Numbered from the stretch's first letter, positions 1-7,272 are shown. The stretch: 12,018 bases of DNA from an uncultured Flavobacteriales bacterium (GCA_950069165.1 CATMIT010000044.1:1-12018), one strand, 5' to 3'. A program made the numbers and translations. Notes: a model not told the origin generated them from the letters alone.

Positions 1-1229
1 ACAGTAGTTGTATTTGAAGTTCCTGTACAACCATTTCCATCAATTACTGATAAAGTATAATTACCAGTTAATGTTGTGGTTATTGAAGAGGTAGTAGCAC
101 CAGTACTCCAATTATATTGACTAAAGCCAGTAGGACCAGCTATCAAAAGAGTATCCCCTTGACAAATAAATACAGAATCAGGAGTTGATAAGGTTATTGG
201 TATTGTTCCAGTATAAATAGTAACTGGATCAGATTGACAAGCAAGACCATTAGCTGTTATACAGTTAACATAATAACTACCAGCAGTATTTACAGTTAAT
301 ACAGAAGATGTAGAAGCTCCGTTACTCCAATTGTAAGTCGCAAAATTACTTGGAGCTGTAAGTACGATAGGTCCATTACATAATGAAAAACCAGTTGTAG
401 AAATATTTGTATTTAAAACATCAATAAGCATAGTATCTGAATGAATCTGTCCAGTACTATCAGTAATTACTCCTGCTACAAAAGTAGATTGAGTAGGAGC
501 GTAAAAAAGAGTATCTCCACCACCTATCATCTGCCCAGAATTTACATCATACCAATTTACACCCCCTCCTGTAAGCATATGTATTCTGCCTAATTGACTA
601 TTTGCCAATCCTAAGAAACTCCCAGGTGGAGCAACTCCACCCGCTAAACCATTTTGATAATACAATCTATTTAATTGTGTAGGGTTACCATCAATAATTA
701 CATTAGCTCCAGTAGTAGCACTATAAGAATTATAACCTTGTCCAGAAGCTCCTGCTCCTGCTGCGTGTCTGACTCCTATTATACCATAATATTGTCCTGA
801 GTCAATGCTTATATTACACAATATATAATTTGAGGTAGAATCGTCAATTGAAGAAAAAAGAGTTGAAAAAGAAACTCCAGTAGTTGTTGGTGGATAGGAG
901 TTCCATACTCCACCTAGAGAATCACCAAATATCACGAATTGAACAGATTGATTATAGCCAGGACCTGAATTTTCAGTAGCACACATTAAGCCAGTAATAA
1001 TAAATGAAGATTGAGCCTGAAAATGAAATCCTCTAGTAAGATTTGATGTATAATTTGAATTATGAACTCCACATATTACAGTATCCATGCCAGCACCTTG
1101 ACTTCCTCCTTGTAAGGATGCGATTACCTCTGCTGTATCATTTAAGCATATAGTTTGGTCGTTTCCAACATTAATTTGCCCATATCCAATAATTGGTAAG
1201 CAAAATAAAAGTGTAAGTAGTTTTTTCAT
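1..1229 (-). CDS. Secreted Ig/PKD-like repeat surface protein, 3' end cut by window (partial)
   Basis: An open frame reads from ATG at 1227-1229 to the window edge without a stop: 409 codons, with the C-terminus missing. It starts with a signal peptide (MKKLL, hydrophobic core to about residue 15, likely cleavage before Gln18), so the product is exported. Just after it comes a VGNDQTICLND motif (about residues 21-31), the usual opening of Ig/PKD-like modules in Bacteroidota adhesins. Residues about 40-240 are rich in Gly, Ser, Thr and Asn and I do not recognise a domain there. Two modules follow, each with a YNWSxGAxTSS core (near residues 298 and 372, about 75 residues apart), the second led by an FICQGDTLL motif. 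Such proteins usually end in a type IX secretion sorting domain or a gliding-motility-associated C-terminal domain, but that end lies outside the window. It begins 14 nt after paaI in the same direction. The function is unknown; adhesion or a cell-surface role is inference. Confidence 0.85.
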   Translation of the reverse strand, partial: MKKLLTLLFCLPIIGYGQINVGNDQTICLNDTAEVIASLQGGSQGAGMDTVICGVHNSNYTSNLTRGFHFQAQSSFIITGLMCATENSGPGYNQSVQFVIFGDSLGGVWNSYPPTTTGVSFSTLFSSIDDSTSNYILCNISIDSGQYYGIIGVRHAAGAGASGQGYNSYSATTGANVIIDGNPTQLNRLYYQNGLAGGVAPPGSFLGLANSQLGRIHMLTGGGVNWYDVNSGQMIGGGDTLFYAPTQSTFVAGVITDSTGQIHSDTMLIDVLNTNISTTGFSLCNGPIVLTAPSNFATYNWSNGASTSSVLTVNTAGSYYVNCITANGLACQSDPVTIYTGTIPITLSTPDSVFICQGDTLLIAGPTGFSQYNWSTGATTSSITTTLTGNYTLSVIDGNGCTGTSNTTT

Positions 1230-1243
1230 TGTTTTAAAGTAAT

Positions 1244-1675
1244 TTAGTTATTTGGAAACCATTCTTTTCCAGTACGATAAACAGTACCTTTAAAATGAGC
1301 AATTTCAATATTATTTTGGGTTGTAATTGTAATGTGGTAAAATCCTGTTTTCTCACTTTTTCTTATCTCTTTTGCAGTAGCTGTAAGCATATCACCACTC
1401 ACTGCTTTTTTGGTGTAAGAAATAGATGTCTCAACAGATACAGATTGCACACCATCTGAGTTTGCAGCAAAAGCTAAACAGCTATCAGCTAAAGAGTAAG
1501 CAATTCCACCATGCGCAATCTTAAATCCATTAGTCATTTCTTCTCTTACTGTCATTTGTAGTTTGCAGTATCCTTCAGATATTTCCAAAACTTCAATACC
1601 AAGCCACTGGCTAAAAGCATCTCCACCCATCATTTTATCTACTACTTTTTTTGCTAAATTTTTATTAGAACACAT
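1244..1675 (-). CDS. paaI: PaaI acyl-CoA thioesterase (hotdog fold)
   Basis: The 143-residue protein has the length and core of the PaaI hotdog thioesterases. The signature HGGIAYSLADSCLAFAAN covers residues 55-72. Asn49, His55, Gly56 and Asp64 line up with the residues that form the E. coli PaaI active site. The family hydrolyses hydroxylated phenylacetyl-CoA and related ring thioesters, and is thought to free CoA trapped as dead-end intermediates of the cytoplasmic phenylacetate pathway. It is the last paa gene of the minus-strand operon, 3 nt after paaH, so it is surely cotranscribed. The start at 1673-1675 is the only one that leaves the N-terminal helix intact. Position and motif agree, so the call is firm, although substrate range cannot be read from sequence. 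Confidence 0.93.
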   Translation of the reverse strand: MCSNKNLAKKVVDKMMGGDAFSQWLGIEVLEISEGYCKLQMTVREEMTNGFKIAHGGIAYSLADSCLAFAANSDGVQSVSVETSISYTKKAVSGDMLTATAKEIRKSEKTGFYHITITTQNNIEIAHFKGTVYRTGKEWFPNN

Positions 1676-1678
1676 TGT

Positions 1679-2827
1679 TTAGTAAAAAGTTTTATTTTCC
1701 TTTACTATTCTCTTTAATAGTGGAGAAGGCCGGTATCTGTCCTCTCCATATTCTGCTTGTAAATCTTCCAATTGTTTCAGCACATTATCTACCCCAATCT
1801 CATCAGCCCAAGCGAGTAATCCCTTTGGGTAATTCACTCCTTTTGTCATAGCCAAATCAATATCTTCTTGGCTGGCAATTTTTAAGAACAGTGCATCAGC
1901 CGCTTCATTGATGAGCATGGCTAATACGCGCCATAATATTTTCTTTCCTAATTCTCTGTCTTCATTGGCTTTTGGCACAGCTTTAGAATAATCATAATAT
2001 CCTCTCCCTGATTTTTTACCCAAATATCCAGCTTCCATCATTCTCTTTTGTGTGAAAGAGGGCTTGTATCTTTGGTCGAAATAAAAAGCAGCAAATACGG
2101 TTTCGGTTACCGTATAGTTGATGTCGTTTCCTATGTAATCCATAAGCTCGAAAGGTCCCATACGGAAACCTCCAATCTCACGCATTGCCCAATCGATAGT
2201 GGCAAAATCAGCCACTCCTTCTTCATAAATTCGAATTGCCTCTCCATAAAAAGGACGAGCAACACGATTCACAATAAAACCAGGGGTGTCTTTTGCAATA
2301 ACAGTTAATTTCTTCCAAGAATCAATAATTGATTTTGCTTTATTTAAAGTGTCTTCAGAAGTTTGCACAGCCGGAATAATTTCAACTAGTGGCATAAGTG
2401 GTGCAGGGTTGAAAAAGTGAATCCCCACAACTCTTTCTGCCTTTTTGCATGATGAGGCAATAGATGCAATGGATAGGGAAGAGGTGTTAGAAGCGATAAT
2501 GCAATTATCATCTACTAAACTTTCAATTTCAGCAAAAACCTTTTGTTTTATTTCCAGATTTTCAATGATGGCTTCAATAACAAGCTCACTTCCTTTAATA
2601 TTTTCTAAGGATTTTGAAAAGTTAATTCTATCCAGAATTGCTTCATTCTCAGATTGAGAAATTCTTTCCTTTTCCACCAAACGGTTGAGTATTTTTTTGA
2701 GTTTATTTTCAGCAGTTTCAATAACTCCATCAAAAGAATCATAAAGGCAAACTTCATGTCCTTTTGTAGCAGCTATTTGAGCAATTCCTGCTCCCATTGT
2801 TCCGGCACCAATTACGCTTACTTTCAT
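1679..2827 (-). CDS. paaH: PaaH-type 3-hydroxyacyl-CoA dehydrogenase
   Basis: NAD-dependent oxidation of 3-hydroxyadipyl-CoA to 3-oxoadipyl-CoA is the expected reaction. The N-terminal Rossmann domain (1-182) begins with VIGAGTMGAGIAQIA, the dinucleotide-binding glycine loop. Ser116, His137, Glu149 and Asn187 keep the spacing of the catalytic and substrate-contact residues of short-chain hydroxyacyl-CoA dehydrogenases (His-Glu dyad 12 apart, HFFNPAPLMPLVE). KDTPGFIVNR (179-188) leads into the first C-terminal dimerisation domain (184-280), and a second, weaker one covers about 295-378. At 382 residues it is longer than minimal HAD proteins (about 280-315) but shorter than E. coli PaaH (475), as expected for a protein with two C-terminal domains and no extra linker. 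It abuts paaG with no gap and precedes paaI by 3 nt. The paaH assignment over a general fadB/hbd-type enzyme rests on the operon. Confidence 0.92.
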   Translation of the reverse strand: MKVSVIGAGTMGAGIAQIAATKGHEVCLYDSFDGVIETAENKLKKILNRLVEKERISQSENEAILDRINFSKSLENIKGSELVIEAIIENLEIKQKVFAEIESLVDDNCIIASNTSSLSIASIASSCKKAERVVGIHFFNPAPLMPLVEIIPAVQTSEDTLNKAKSIIDSWKKLTVIAKDTPGFIVNRVARPFYGEAIRIYEEGVADFATIDWAMREIGGFRMGPFELMDYIGNDINYTVTETVFAAFYFDQRYKPSFTQKRMMEAGYLGKKSGRGYYDYSKAVPKANEDRELGKKILWRVLAMLINEAADALFLKIASQEDIDLAMTKGVNYPKGLLAWADEIGVDNVLKQLEDLQAEYGEDRYRPSPLLKRIVKENKTFY

Positions 2828-3598
2828 TTATTCTCCTTTAAAGTTTGGTATTCTTTTTTCAAAAAATGCTTCTATCCCTTCCTTAAAATCAGCAGTATTT
2901 CCCGCAATGGTTTGGCATTTGTCTTCCATATCCAATTGCTCCTCCAAATTATTGGAATAAGAAGCGTTTAATAATCGTTTGGTAAGTCCTAATCCTTTGG
3001 TTGGCATCCCAGCTAATTTGCTTACTAATTGCCAACTTTCCTGTTCAAAACTTTCGTCTGAAAATACTTTGTAAATCATGCCCATTTTTTCTGCATCTTT
3101 TGCTGAAACAGGTTCAGCTGTCATCATAAGTGCGGCTGCTTTTTGCATACCAATCAATCTTGGTAAAAAGAATGTTCCTCCGCTATCTGGTATCAATCCT
3201 ATTTTGCTAAATGCCTGAATGAATGTGGCGCTTTCGCATGCAACAACTATATCGCAACAAAGCGCGATACTAGCCCCAGCTCCAGCAGCAACTCCATTTA
3301 CTGCCGACACAATAGGTTTTTCTATATTGCGTATTTTTCTAATAATTGGGTTATAGTGATCCTGAACAATTTGCGTTAAAGCCGGTCCGTTTGGGTCGGT
3401 TGCTTCTGATAAATCTTGTCCGGCACAAAAGGCCTTTCCTGTAGCAGTAATTAAGATAGCTCTTACCGATTTATTATCATTGCATTTGTCCAATATCTCT
3501 TGCAGTTGCAAAGCCATTTCTCTTACAAAAGCATGGTATTTGTCAGGGCGGTTTAAGGTAATTTTCCCCACACCTTCTATTATTTCAAATTGAATCAT
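2828..3598 (-). CDS. paaG: PaaG ring-1,2-epoxyphenylacetyl-CoA isomerase
   Basis: A 256-residue crotonase-fold protein. AFCAGQDLSE (57-66) and NGVAAGAGASIAL (101-113) form the oxyanion hole and CoA pocket. IGLIPDSGGTFFLPRLIG (133-150) is the PaaG hallmark, with Asp138 in the place of the catalytic aspartate. The C-terminal half (GMIYKV, GLGLTKRLLN, DFKEGIEAFFEKR) also follows PaaG rather than PaaF. The enzyme turns the epoxide made by PaaABCE into oxepin-CoA, and can shift double bonds in later dehydroadipyl-CoA intermediates. It sits between paaD (41-nt gap holding a possible promoter) and paaH (no gap). No separate PaaF hydratase is present in the window, so that step must be encoded elsewhere or be done by another crotonase. 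Confidence 0.94.
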   Translation of the reverse strand: MIQFEIIEGVGKITLNRPDKYHAFVREMALQLQEILDKCNDNKSVRAILITATGKAFCAGQDLSEATDPNGPALTQIVQDHYNPIIRKIRNIEKPIVSAVNGVAAGAGASIALCCDIVVACESATFIQAFSKIGLIPDSGGTFFLPRLIGMQKAAALMMTAEPVSAKDAEKMGMIYKVFSDESFEQESWQLVSKLAGMPTKGLGLTKRLLNASYSNNLEEQLDMEDKCQTIAGNTADFKEGIEAFFEKRIPNFKGE

Positions 3599-3617
3599 TT
3601 ATTAAAAATTTAATGGA

Positions 3618-3625
3618 CAAAAATA
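3618..3625 (-). promoter_or_regulatory. Possible Bacteroidota -7 element upstream of paaG
   Basis: On the minus strand the paaD-paaG gap reads TATTTTTG, a full match to the Bacteroidota -7 consensus TAnnTTTG, 20 nt before the paaG start codon. I see no TTTG at the usual -33 distance (the nearest is about 34 nt away), so this is a weak or secondary promoter at best. It is the only gap in the operon longer than 11 nt, which makes an internal start plausible. AT-rich DNA produces such matches by chance. Confidence 0.3.
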
Positions 3626-3639
3626 CGAAAAATAAAATC

Positions 3640-4092
3640 TTAAATGCACTTGAAAAATTCAAAGGGCTCTAAACAATCAGAGCATTTGTAAAGTGCTTTG
3701 CAAGCAGTTGCGCCAAAGTCACTGATTAAAGTAGTTTTTTTGGAATTGCATTGAGGACAAATTACAGTATCTGCTGGAGGGGCAATGCCATATTTTCTGA
3801 GTTTTTCCTTGGTTGCATCAGTCATCCAGTCGGTAGTCCAAGCAGGAGAATACACAATTTTTAACTCAAAATTATTGATTCCATTTTCTTTCAAGCAAAC
3901 TTTAATATCATCCTGAAATGCTTTCACAGCAGGGCAGCCCGAATAGGTAGGAGTAATGGAAATGATATAGTTATTATTGCTGAAAGTGACATCACGAATA
4001 ACGCCTAATTCCACTACTGAAATTACAGGAATTTCAGGGTCAGGAACGGTATTTAGTAGTTCCCATATTTTATTTATTTTACCATTTTGCAT
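3640..4092 (-). CDS. paaD: PaaD, phenylacetyl-CoA epoxidase assembly protein (MIP18/DUF59 family)
   Basis: 150 residues (E. coli PaaD has 165). The N-terminal MIP18/DUF59 domain shows VPDPEIPVISVVELG (16-30) and TPTYSGCPA with Cys53, the conserved cysteine seen in iron-sulfur carrier relatives such as SufT. The C-terminal tail is a small cysteine-rich module with Cys112, Cys115, Cys131, Cys137, Cys140 and Cys149, a probable zinc or iron-sulfur site typical of PaaD and absent from plain DUF59 proteins. PaaD is needed for epoxidase activity but is not a subunit of the purified enzyme, and a role in metal or Fe-S maturation (perhaps of PaaE) is inferred. The gene starts inside the end of paaC (14-nt overlap), which implies translational coupling. 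Its ATG at 4090-4092 is the only reasonable start. Confidence 0.93.
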   Translation of the reverse strand: MQNGKINKIWELLNTVPDPEIPVISVVELGVIRDVTFSNNNYIISITPTYSGCPAVKAFQDDIKVCLKENGINNFELKIVYSPAWTTDWMTDATKEKLRKYGIAPPADTVICPQCNSKKTTLISDFGATACKALYKCSDCLEPFEFFKCI

Positions 4093-4825
4093 CAGGATAT
4101 GCTCTTTGTAAATATTGCATTTCCGCTAGTAGAAAACCAAGATATTCTGTGTGCATTCCCTTTTTACCGCCAGTTGCCATGTATGCATCTTCTGGTCGGC
4201 TAAGTTTTGCTTTTTTAAGGGTAGTATTTACAATCTCATCCCACTGAGCTTTCAGTGCGGTATTGTCTACTCCAATTCCAGCATTTAAGAGTTCAGTGTC
4301 AATTTCATCCATTTCAAAAAGTTCAGCTGTAAATTGCCAAATTTGTTCTAATGATTCTTGCACTTTTTCGTTAGAATCCTCTGTTCCATCCCCCAGTCTA
4401 ATAAGCCAATTTGTAGAATGACGCAAATGATATTTCACTTCTTTTAAGGATTTTGTAGCCAATGCTGATAGTGTTTCATCTTTGCTTTCAGAAAGTTTGG
4501 TATAGAACAAAAGGTTGAAAGCATCATGCAGAAAATTACGGGTGATGGTATGTCCAAAATGCCCATTTTCTATTTCCACCATTTGATGGTTAAAAAACTC
4601 TCTTTCATTCCTGAGAAAAGCCAAATCATCTACCGATTTTGTGCCATCTAATTGGGCAGCATATTCATAAAATCCATTGGCTTGCCCGAACATGTCTAAT
4701 GAAATGTTAGAAAGCGCAATGTCTTCTTCCAAGGTTGGCCCTTTAGCGCACCACTGAGCCATTCTTTGTCCTAAAATTAAGGAACTATCGGCAATTCGTA
4801 AAGTATAAGTAAATAAATTACTCAT
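4079..4825 (-). CDS. paaC: PaaC, structural subunit of phenylacetyl-CoA epoxidase
   Basis: 248 residues, the same length as E. coli PaaC. It is an all-helical ferritin-like protein that pairs with PaaA but does not itself hold the working metal centre. Family segments visible here are YTLRIADSSLILGQRMAQWC (7-26), DIALSNISLDMFGQANGF (35-52), LKEVKYHLRHS near 128-137, and the C-terminal block GGKKGMHTEYLGFLLAEMQY (219-238). It starts 2 nt after the paaB stop and overlaps paaD by 14 nt, so expression is tightly coupled. The two ferritin-like paralogues PaaA and PaaC are easily told apart: PaaC lacks the paired E-x-x-H motifs of PaaA. The assignment is firm. Confidence 0.96.
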   Translation of the reverse strand: MSNLFTYTLRIADSSLILGQRMAQWCAKGPTLEEDIALSNISLDMFGQANGFYEYAAQLDGTKSVDDLAFLRNEREFFNHQMVEIENGHFGHTITRNFLHDAFNLLFYTKLSESKDETLSALATKSLKEVKYHLRHSTNWLIRLGDGTEDSNEKVQESLEQIWQFTAELFEMDEIDTELLNAGIGVDNTALKAQWDEIVNTTLKKAKLSRPEDAYMATGGKKGMHTEYLGFLLAEMQYLQRAYPDAKW

Positions 4826-4827
4826 TT

Positions 4828-5112
4828 TTATATATGTTTTGAACCTTTAGGCATGGTATAAAAAGTAGGGTGACGATACATTTTATCGTTTGATGGATCA
4901 AAAAACGCTTCACTATCTTCCGATTCTGATGAAACAATATATTCTGATTTTACCACCCAAATACAACTCCCTTCATTTCTTCTGGTGTATAATTCTCTTG
5001 CATTTTCCAAAGCCATTACTTTATCACTAGCATGAACATTGCCTGCATGTTTATGTGCTAATCCGTTTTTACTTTGAATAAATACTTCCCAAACTGTTGC
5101 GTTTTCAGCCAT
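4828..5112 (-). CDS. paaB: PaaB, bridging subunit of phenylacetyl-CoA epoxidase
   Basis: 94 residues (95 in E. coli). The family pattern runs the whole length: VWEVFIQSKNGLAHKHAGNV (7-26), ALENARELYTRRNEG with the invariant YTRRNEG, CIWVV, and the ending MYRHPTFYTMPKGSKHI. PaaB links PaaA-PaaC heterodimers into the larger cytoplasmic PaaABC complex. It has no metal ligands of its own and no signal peptide. It lies 11 nt after paaA and 2 nt before paaC, in the order found in enteric bacteria. No other family gives this combination, so the identification is secure. Confidence 0.96.
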   Translation of the reverse strand: MAENATVWEVFIQSKNGLAHKHAGNVHASDKVMALENARELYTRRNEGSCIWVVKSEYIVSSESEDSEAFFDPSNDKMYRHPTFYTMPKGSKHI

Positions 5113-5123
5113 AATTCTATAAT

Positions 5124-6047
5124 TTAATTTGCTACTAATTCTTGTTTTTTAGCGTATGCTTTAGCAGCATTACGCACCCACTTTCCTTCATCATGGGCTT
5201 TTTTATGATGATCCAGTCTTTGTTTGTTGCAAGGTCCATTTCCGTTTACTACACTCCAGAATTCAACCCAATCCATTTCACCAAAGTCATAATGTTCTCT
5301 CTGCTGATTCCATTTTAAATCTTTATCTGGAATTATAAGTCCTATAACTTCAGCTTGTCCTACAGTTTGGTCAATAAATTTTTGCCTTAATTCGTCATTA
5401 AACTGTCGCTTAATTTTCCATTTCATAGCATTTCCTGTTCTTGGGGAATCAGAATCTTGTGGACCGAACATCATAATAGAAGGCCACCAAAAACGGTTCA
5501 GTGCATCCTGTGCCATGGCTTTTTGTTCAGGAGTTCCTTTTGCCATTTCAGCCATTATTTCATAACCTTGTCTCTGATGAAAACTCTCTTCTTTACAGAT
5601 TTTTACCATTCCTCTAGCATAAGGTCCGTAAGAAGTTCTTTGCAGAGAAACTTGATTCACAATGGCAGCTCCATCCACTAGCCAACCAATTGCTCCCATA
5701 TCAGCCCAACTTAATGTTGGATAATTAAAAATGGAAGAATATTTTGCTTTTCCATCATGTAATTGTTTTACTAATTCTTCTCTGCTAATGCCTAAAGTTT
5801 CACAAGCTGAATAGAGGTATAAACCATGCCCAGCTTCATCTTGTACTTTGGCCAATAATATCATTTTTGCCCTAAGTGATGGAGCTCTAGATATCCAATT
5901 TCCTTCTGGTTGCATGCCAATTACCTCTGAATGTGCATGTTGTGAAATCTGGCGGATTAAATGTTTGCGGTAATCTTCTGGCATCCAATCTTTCGGTTCA
6001 ATTTTTTTTTCGGCATCAATGCGTTCTTGAAATAATTTGTCGTTCAT
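5124..6047 (-). CDS. paaA: PaaA, catalytic subunit of phenylacetyl-CoA 1,2-epoxidase
   Basis: PaaA is the carboxylate-bridged diiron subunit that inserts one oxygen atom of O2 into the aromatic ring of phenylacetyl-CoA. I place the start at ATG 6045-6047 (307 residues; E. coli 309), because the protein then begins MNDKLFQERIDAEKKIEP in register with the family. The longer frame to 6080 uses TTG and adds 11 unrelated residues. With this start the ferritin-like ligand motifs are visible: Glu41 in HAHSEVIGM, Lys67 and Glu71/His74 in LLAKVQDEAGHG, and Glu154/His157 in CKEESFHQRQG, giving two E-x-x-H motifs. SSIFNYPTLSWADMGAIGWL and RTSYGPYARGMVKICKEESF are near-invariant PaaA blocks. It is the first gene of the minus-strand operon, divergent from paaE. 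A run of nine A lies in codons for Glu-Lys-Lys-Ile near residue 16. Confidence 0.97.
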   Translation of the reverse strand: MNDKLFQERIDAEKKIEPKDWMPEDYRKHLIRQISQHAHSEVIGMQPEGNWISRAPSLRAKMILLAKVQDEAGHGLYLYSACETLGISREELVKQLHDGKAKYSSIFNYPTLSWADMGAIGWLVDGAAIVNQVSLQRTSYGPYARGMVKICKEESFHQRQGYEIMAEMAKGTPEQKAMAQDALNRFWWPSIMMFGPQDSDSPRTGNAMKWKIKRQFNDELRQKFIDQTVGQAEVIGLIIPDKDLKWNQQREHYDFGEMDWVEFWSVVNGNGPCNKQRLDHHKKAHDEGKWVRNAAKAYAKKQELVAN

Positions 6048-6067
6048 ATTTTTGTAAATAATTGTTG

Positions 6068-6075
6068 CAAATTTA
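6068..6075 (-). promoter_or_regulatory. Possible -7 element of the paaABCDGHI promoter
   Basis: On the minus strand this reads TAAATTTG, matching TAnnTTTG, and lies 20 nt before the chosen paaA ATG, which would give a leader of roughly 15 nt. No clear TTTG sits at the -33 distance. The placement fits the operon start, and it also argues against the TTG start at 6080, because that start would put the promoter inside the gene. A regulator may supply what the missing -33 box lacks; this is inference. Confidence 0.35.
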
Positions 6076-6118
6076 TTCAAAATATGTGTTATAGCATTGA
6101 TATTTTTTCTAAACTCCC

Positions 6119-6146
6119 TTTGTTAATCCTTAAAATTATATTTTTG
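6119..6146 (+). promoter_or_regulatory. Likely paaE promoter (TTTG / TATTTTTG)
   Basis: TTTG at 6119-6122 and TATTTTTG at 6139-6146, 16 nt apart, resemble the Bacteroidota sigma factor consensus TTTG...TAnnTTTG, although the spacer is slightly short. The -7 box ends 18 nt before the paaE ATG at 6165. This and the opposing box at 6068-6075 share one 117-bp divergent region, so a single regulator could control both transcripts. Confidence 0.5.
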
Positions 6147-6164
6147 CGAAAATTTTTTTAATCA

Positions 6165-7211
6165 ATGAATTCATTCTACCCTCTTAAAGTTAGTAAAATC
6201 CGTGCATTAACTGCTAATGCTGTCGAATTAAAATTCGAGATTCCAGCCGACTTAGAATCAAAATTCAACTTTAAAGCTGGTCAATATATTACTATAAAAC
6301 ATCAAATTGGTGGTGAACAGGTTAGGCGTGCTTATTCTATTTGTAGCAGTATTGAGGAAGGTATTAGTGTTGGAGTGAAAAAAGTGGCAACTGGGAAAAT
6401 GTCCTCTTTTTTATGCAATGAGTTAAAAGAGGGAGATAATTTAGAAGTTATGCCGCCAACAGGAAATTTCGTATTGGACAGTACTAAGAAAACTCACATT
6501 GTTGGTATTTGTGCCGGTAGCGGAATTACGCCTATCTTTTCCATGATAAAAACGATTTTGTTGAATAATGATAATTCTAATTTTACACTTATTTATGGTA
6601 ATAAAACTATGGACTCAAGTATGTTTGCTGAAGAACTAAAAGCATTTCAAGAGGCAAATCCAGATAGATTTAAAATCCATTGGGCTTTTTCACAAGAGAA
6701 AATGGTAGATACAATTAACGGAAGATTAGATAAAAATAATATTCAACATTTACTCCATACTTTTCCAGATTTGAAATCAGCAGATGCTTATTTTCTTTGC
6801 GGTCCTGGCGATTTGATTGACCAAACTAATGAGTTATTATTAAATCAAGTTGCGCAAAACAACATTCATTTTGAGCGATTTACCACTACCAAAAAAGAGG
6901 AAGAAACAACAAAGCAAATAAAAGACATCACTGCCAATGTTTTGGTAAGTATTGATGGGGATGATTTTGAGTTTCAACTTTCATCAAACGGACAAAGTAT
7001 TTTAGATGCTGCAATGGATGCTGGTGCTGATGTTCCTTTTTCCTGCAAAGGGGCAGTATGTTGCACTTGCAAAGCAAAAGTAATGGAGGGCAAAGCAATT
7101 ATGGATAAGAATTTTTCATTATCAGATGATGAAGTAGCGCAAGGATATATTTTAACTTGCCAATCGCACCCTATTACTGAAAATATTGTTGTTGATTATG
7201 ATGAGATGTAA
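6165..7211 (+). CDS. paaE: PaaE, ferredoxin-NAD(P)H reductase subunit of phenylacetyl-CoA epoxidase
   Basis: PaaE feeds electrons from NAD(P)H through FAD and a 2Fe-2S cluster to PaaA. At 348 residues (E. coli 356) it has the expected three parts. The FAD domain has RRAYSICSS (54-62), the RxYSxxS flavin motif. The nucleotide domain has GICAGSGITP (114-123) and LCGPGDLI (211-218). The C-terminal plant-type ferredoxin domain (about 258-348) has Cys294, Cys299, Cys302 and Cys332 in the C-x4-C-x2-C-x29-C pattern. An extra cysteine, Cys300, sits inside the cluster loop (GAVCCTC, where the family often has an alanine). The linker around 241-252 is highly charged. It is transcribed divergently from paaABCD, unlike the enteric order in which paaE follows paaD. 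Other oxygenase reductases share this layout, but the context makes PaaE the clear choice. Confidence 0.95.
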   Translation: MNSFYPLKVSKIRALTANAVELKFEIPADLESKFNFKAGQYITIKHQIGGEQVRRAYSICSSIEEGISVGVKKVATGKMSSFLCNELKEGDNLEVMPPTGNFVLDSTKKTHIVGICAGSGITPIFSMIKTILLNNDNSNFTLIYGNKTMDSSMFAEELKAFQEANPDRFKIHWAFSQEKMVDTINGRLDKNNIQHLLHTFPDLKSADAYFLCGPGDLIDQTNELLLNQVAQNNIHFERFTTTKKEEETTKQIKDITANVLVSIDGDDFEFQLSSNGQSILDAAMDAGADVPFSCKGAVCCTCKAKVMEGKAIMDKNFSLSDDEVAQGYILTCQSHPITENIVVDYDEM

Positions 7212-7235
7212 ATTTGTGTTTTCAAGAATCTATAT

Positions 7236-7254
7236 AAAATTATTTTTTAATTTT
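7236..7254. terminator. Weak AT-only hairpin downstream of paaE
   Basis: AAAATTA (7236-7242) and TAATTTT (7248-7254) form a perfect 7-bp inverted repeat around five T. It lies 24 nt after the paaE stop and ends in a T-run. With no G-C pair it would be a poor intrinsic terminator, and it may be chance in such AT-rich DNA. Confidence 0.2.
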
Positions 7255-7272
7255 CTTTCCCTACGTAGATCA

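Noticed and set aside
2048..2971. Plus-strand open frames opposite paaH and paaG
   Set aside because: They lie wholly antisense to well-supported genes, have no recognisable domain and overlap one another.
5457..5681. Plus-strand open frame opposite paaA
   Set aside because: It is a shadow of the strongly conserved PaaA core; no motif or upstream signal.
6048..6080. TTG-initiated 11-residue extension of PaaA
   Set aside because: The ATG at 6045-6047 gives the family length and N-terminus, the extra residues match nothing, and the likely -7 box lies inside the extension.
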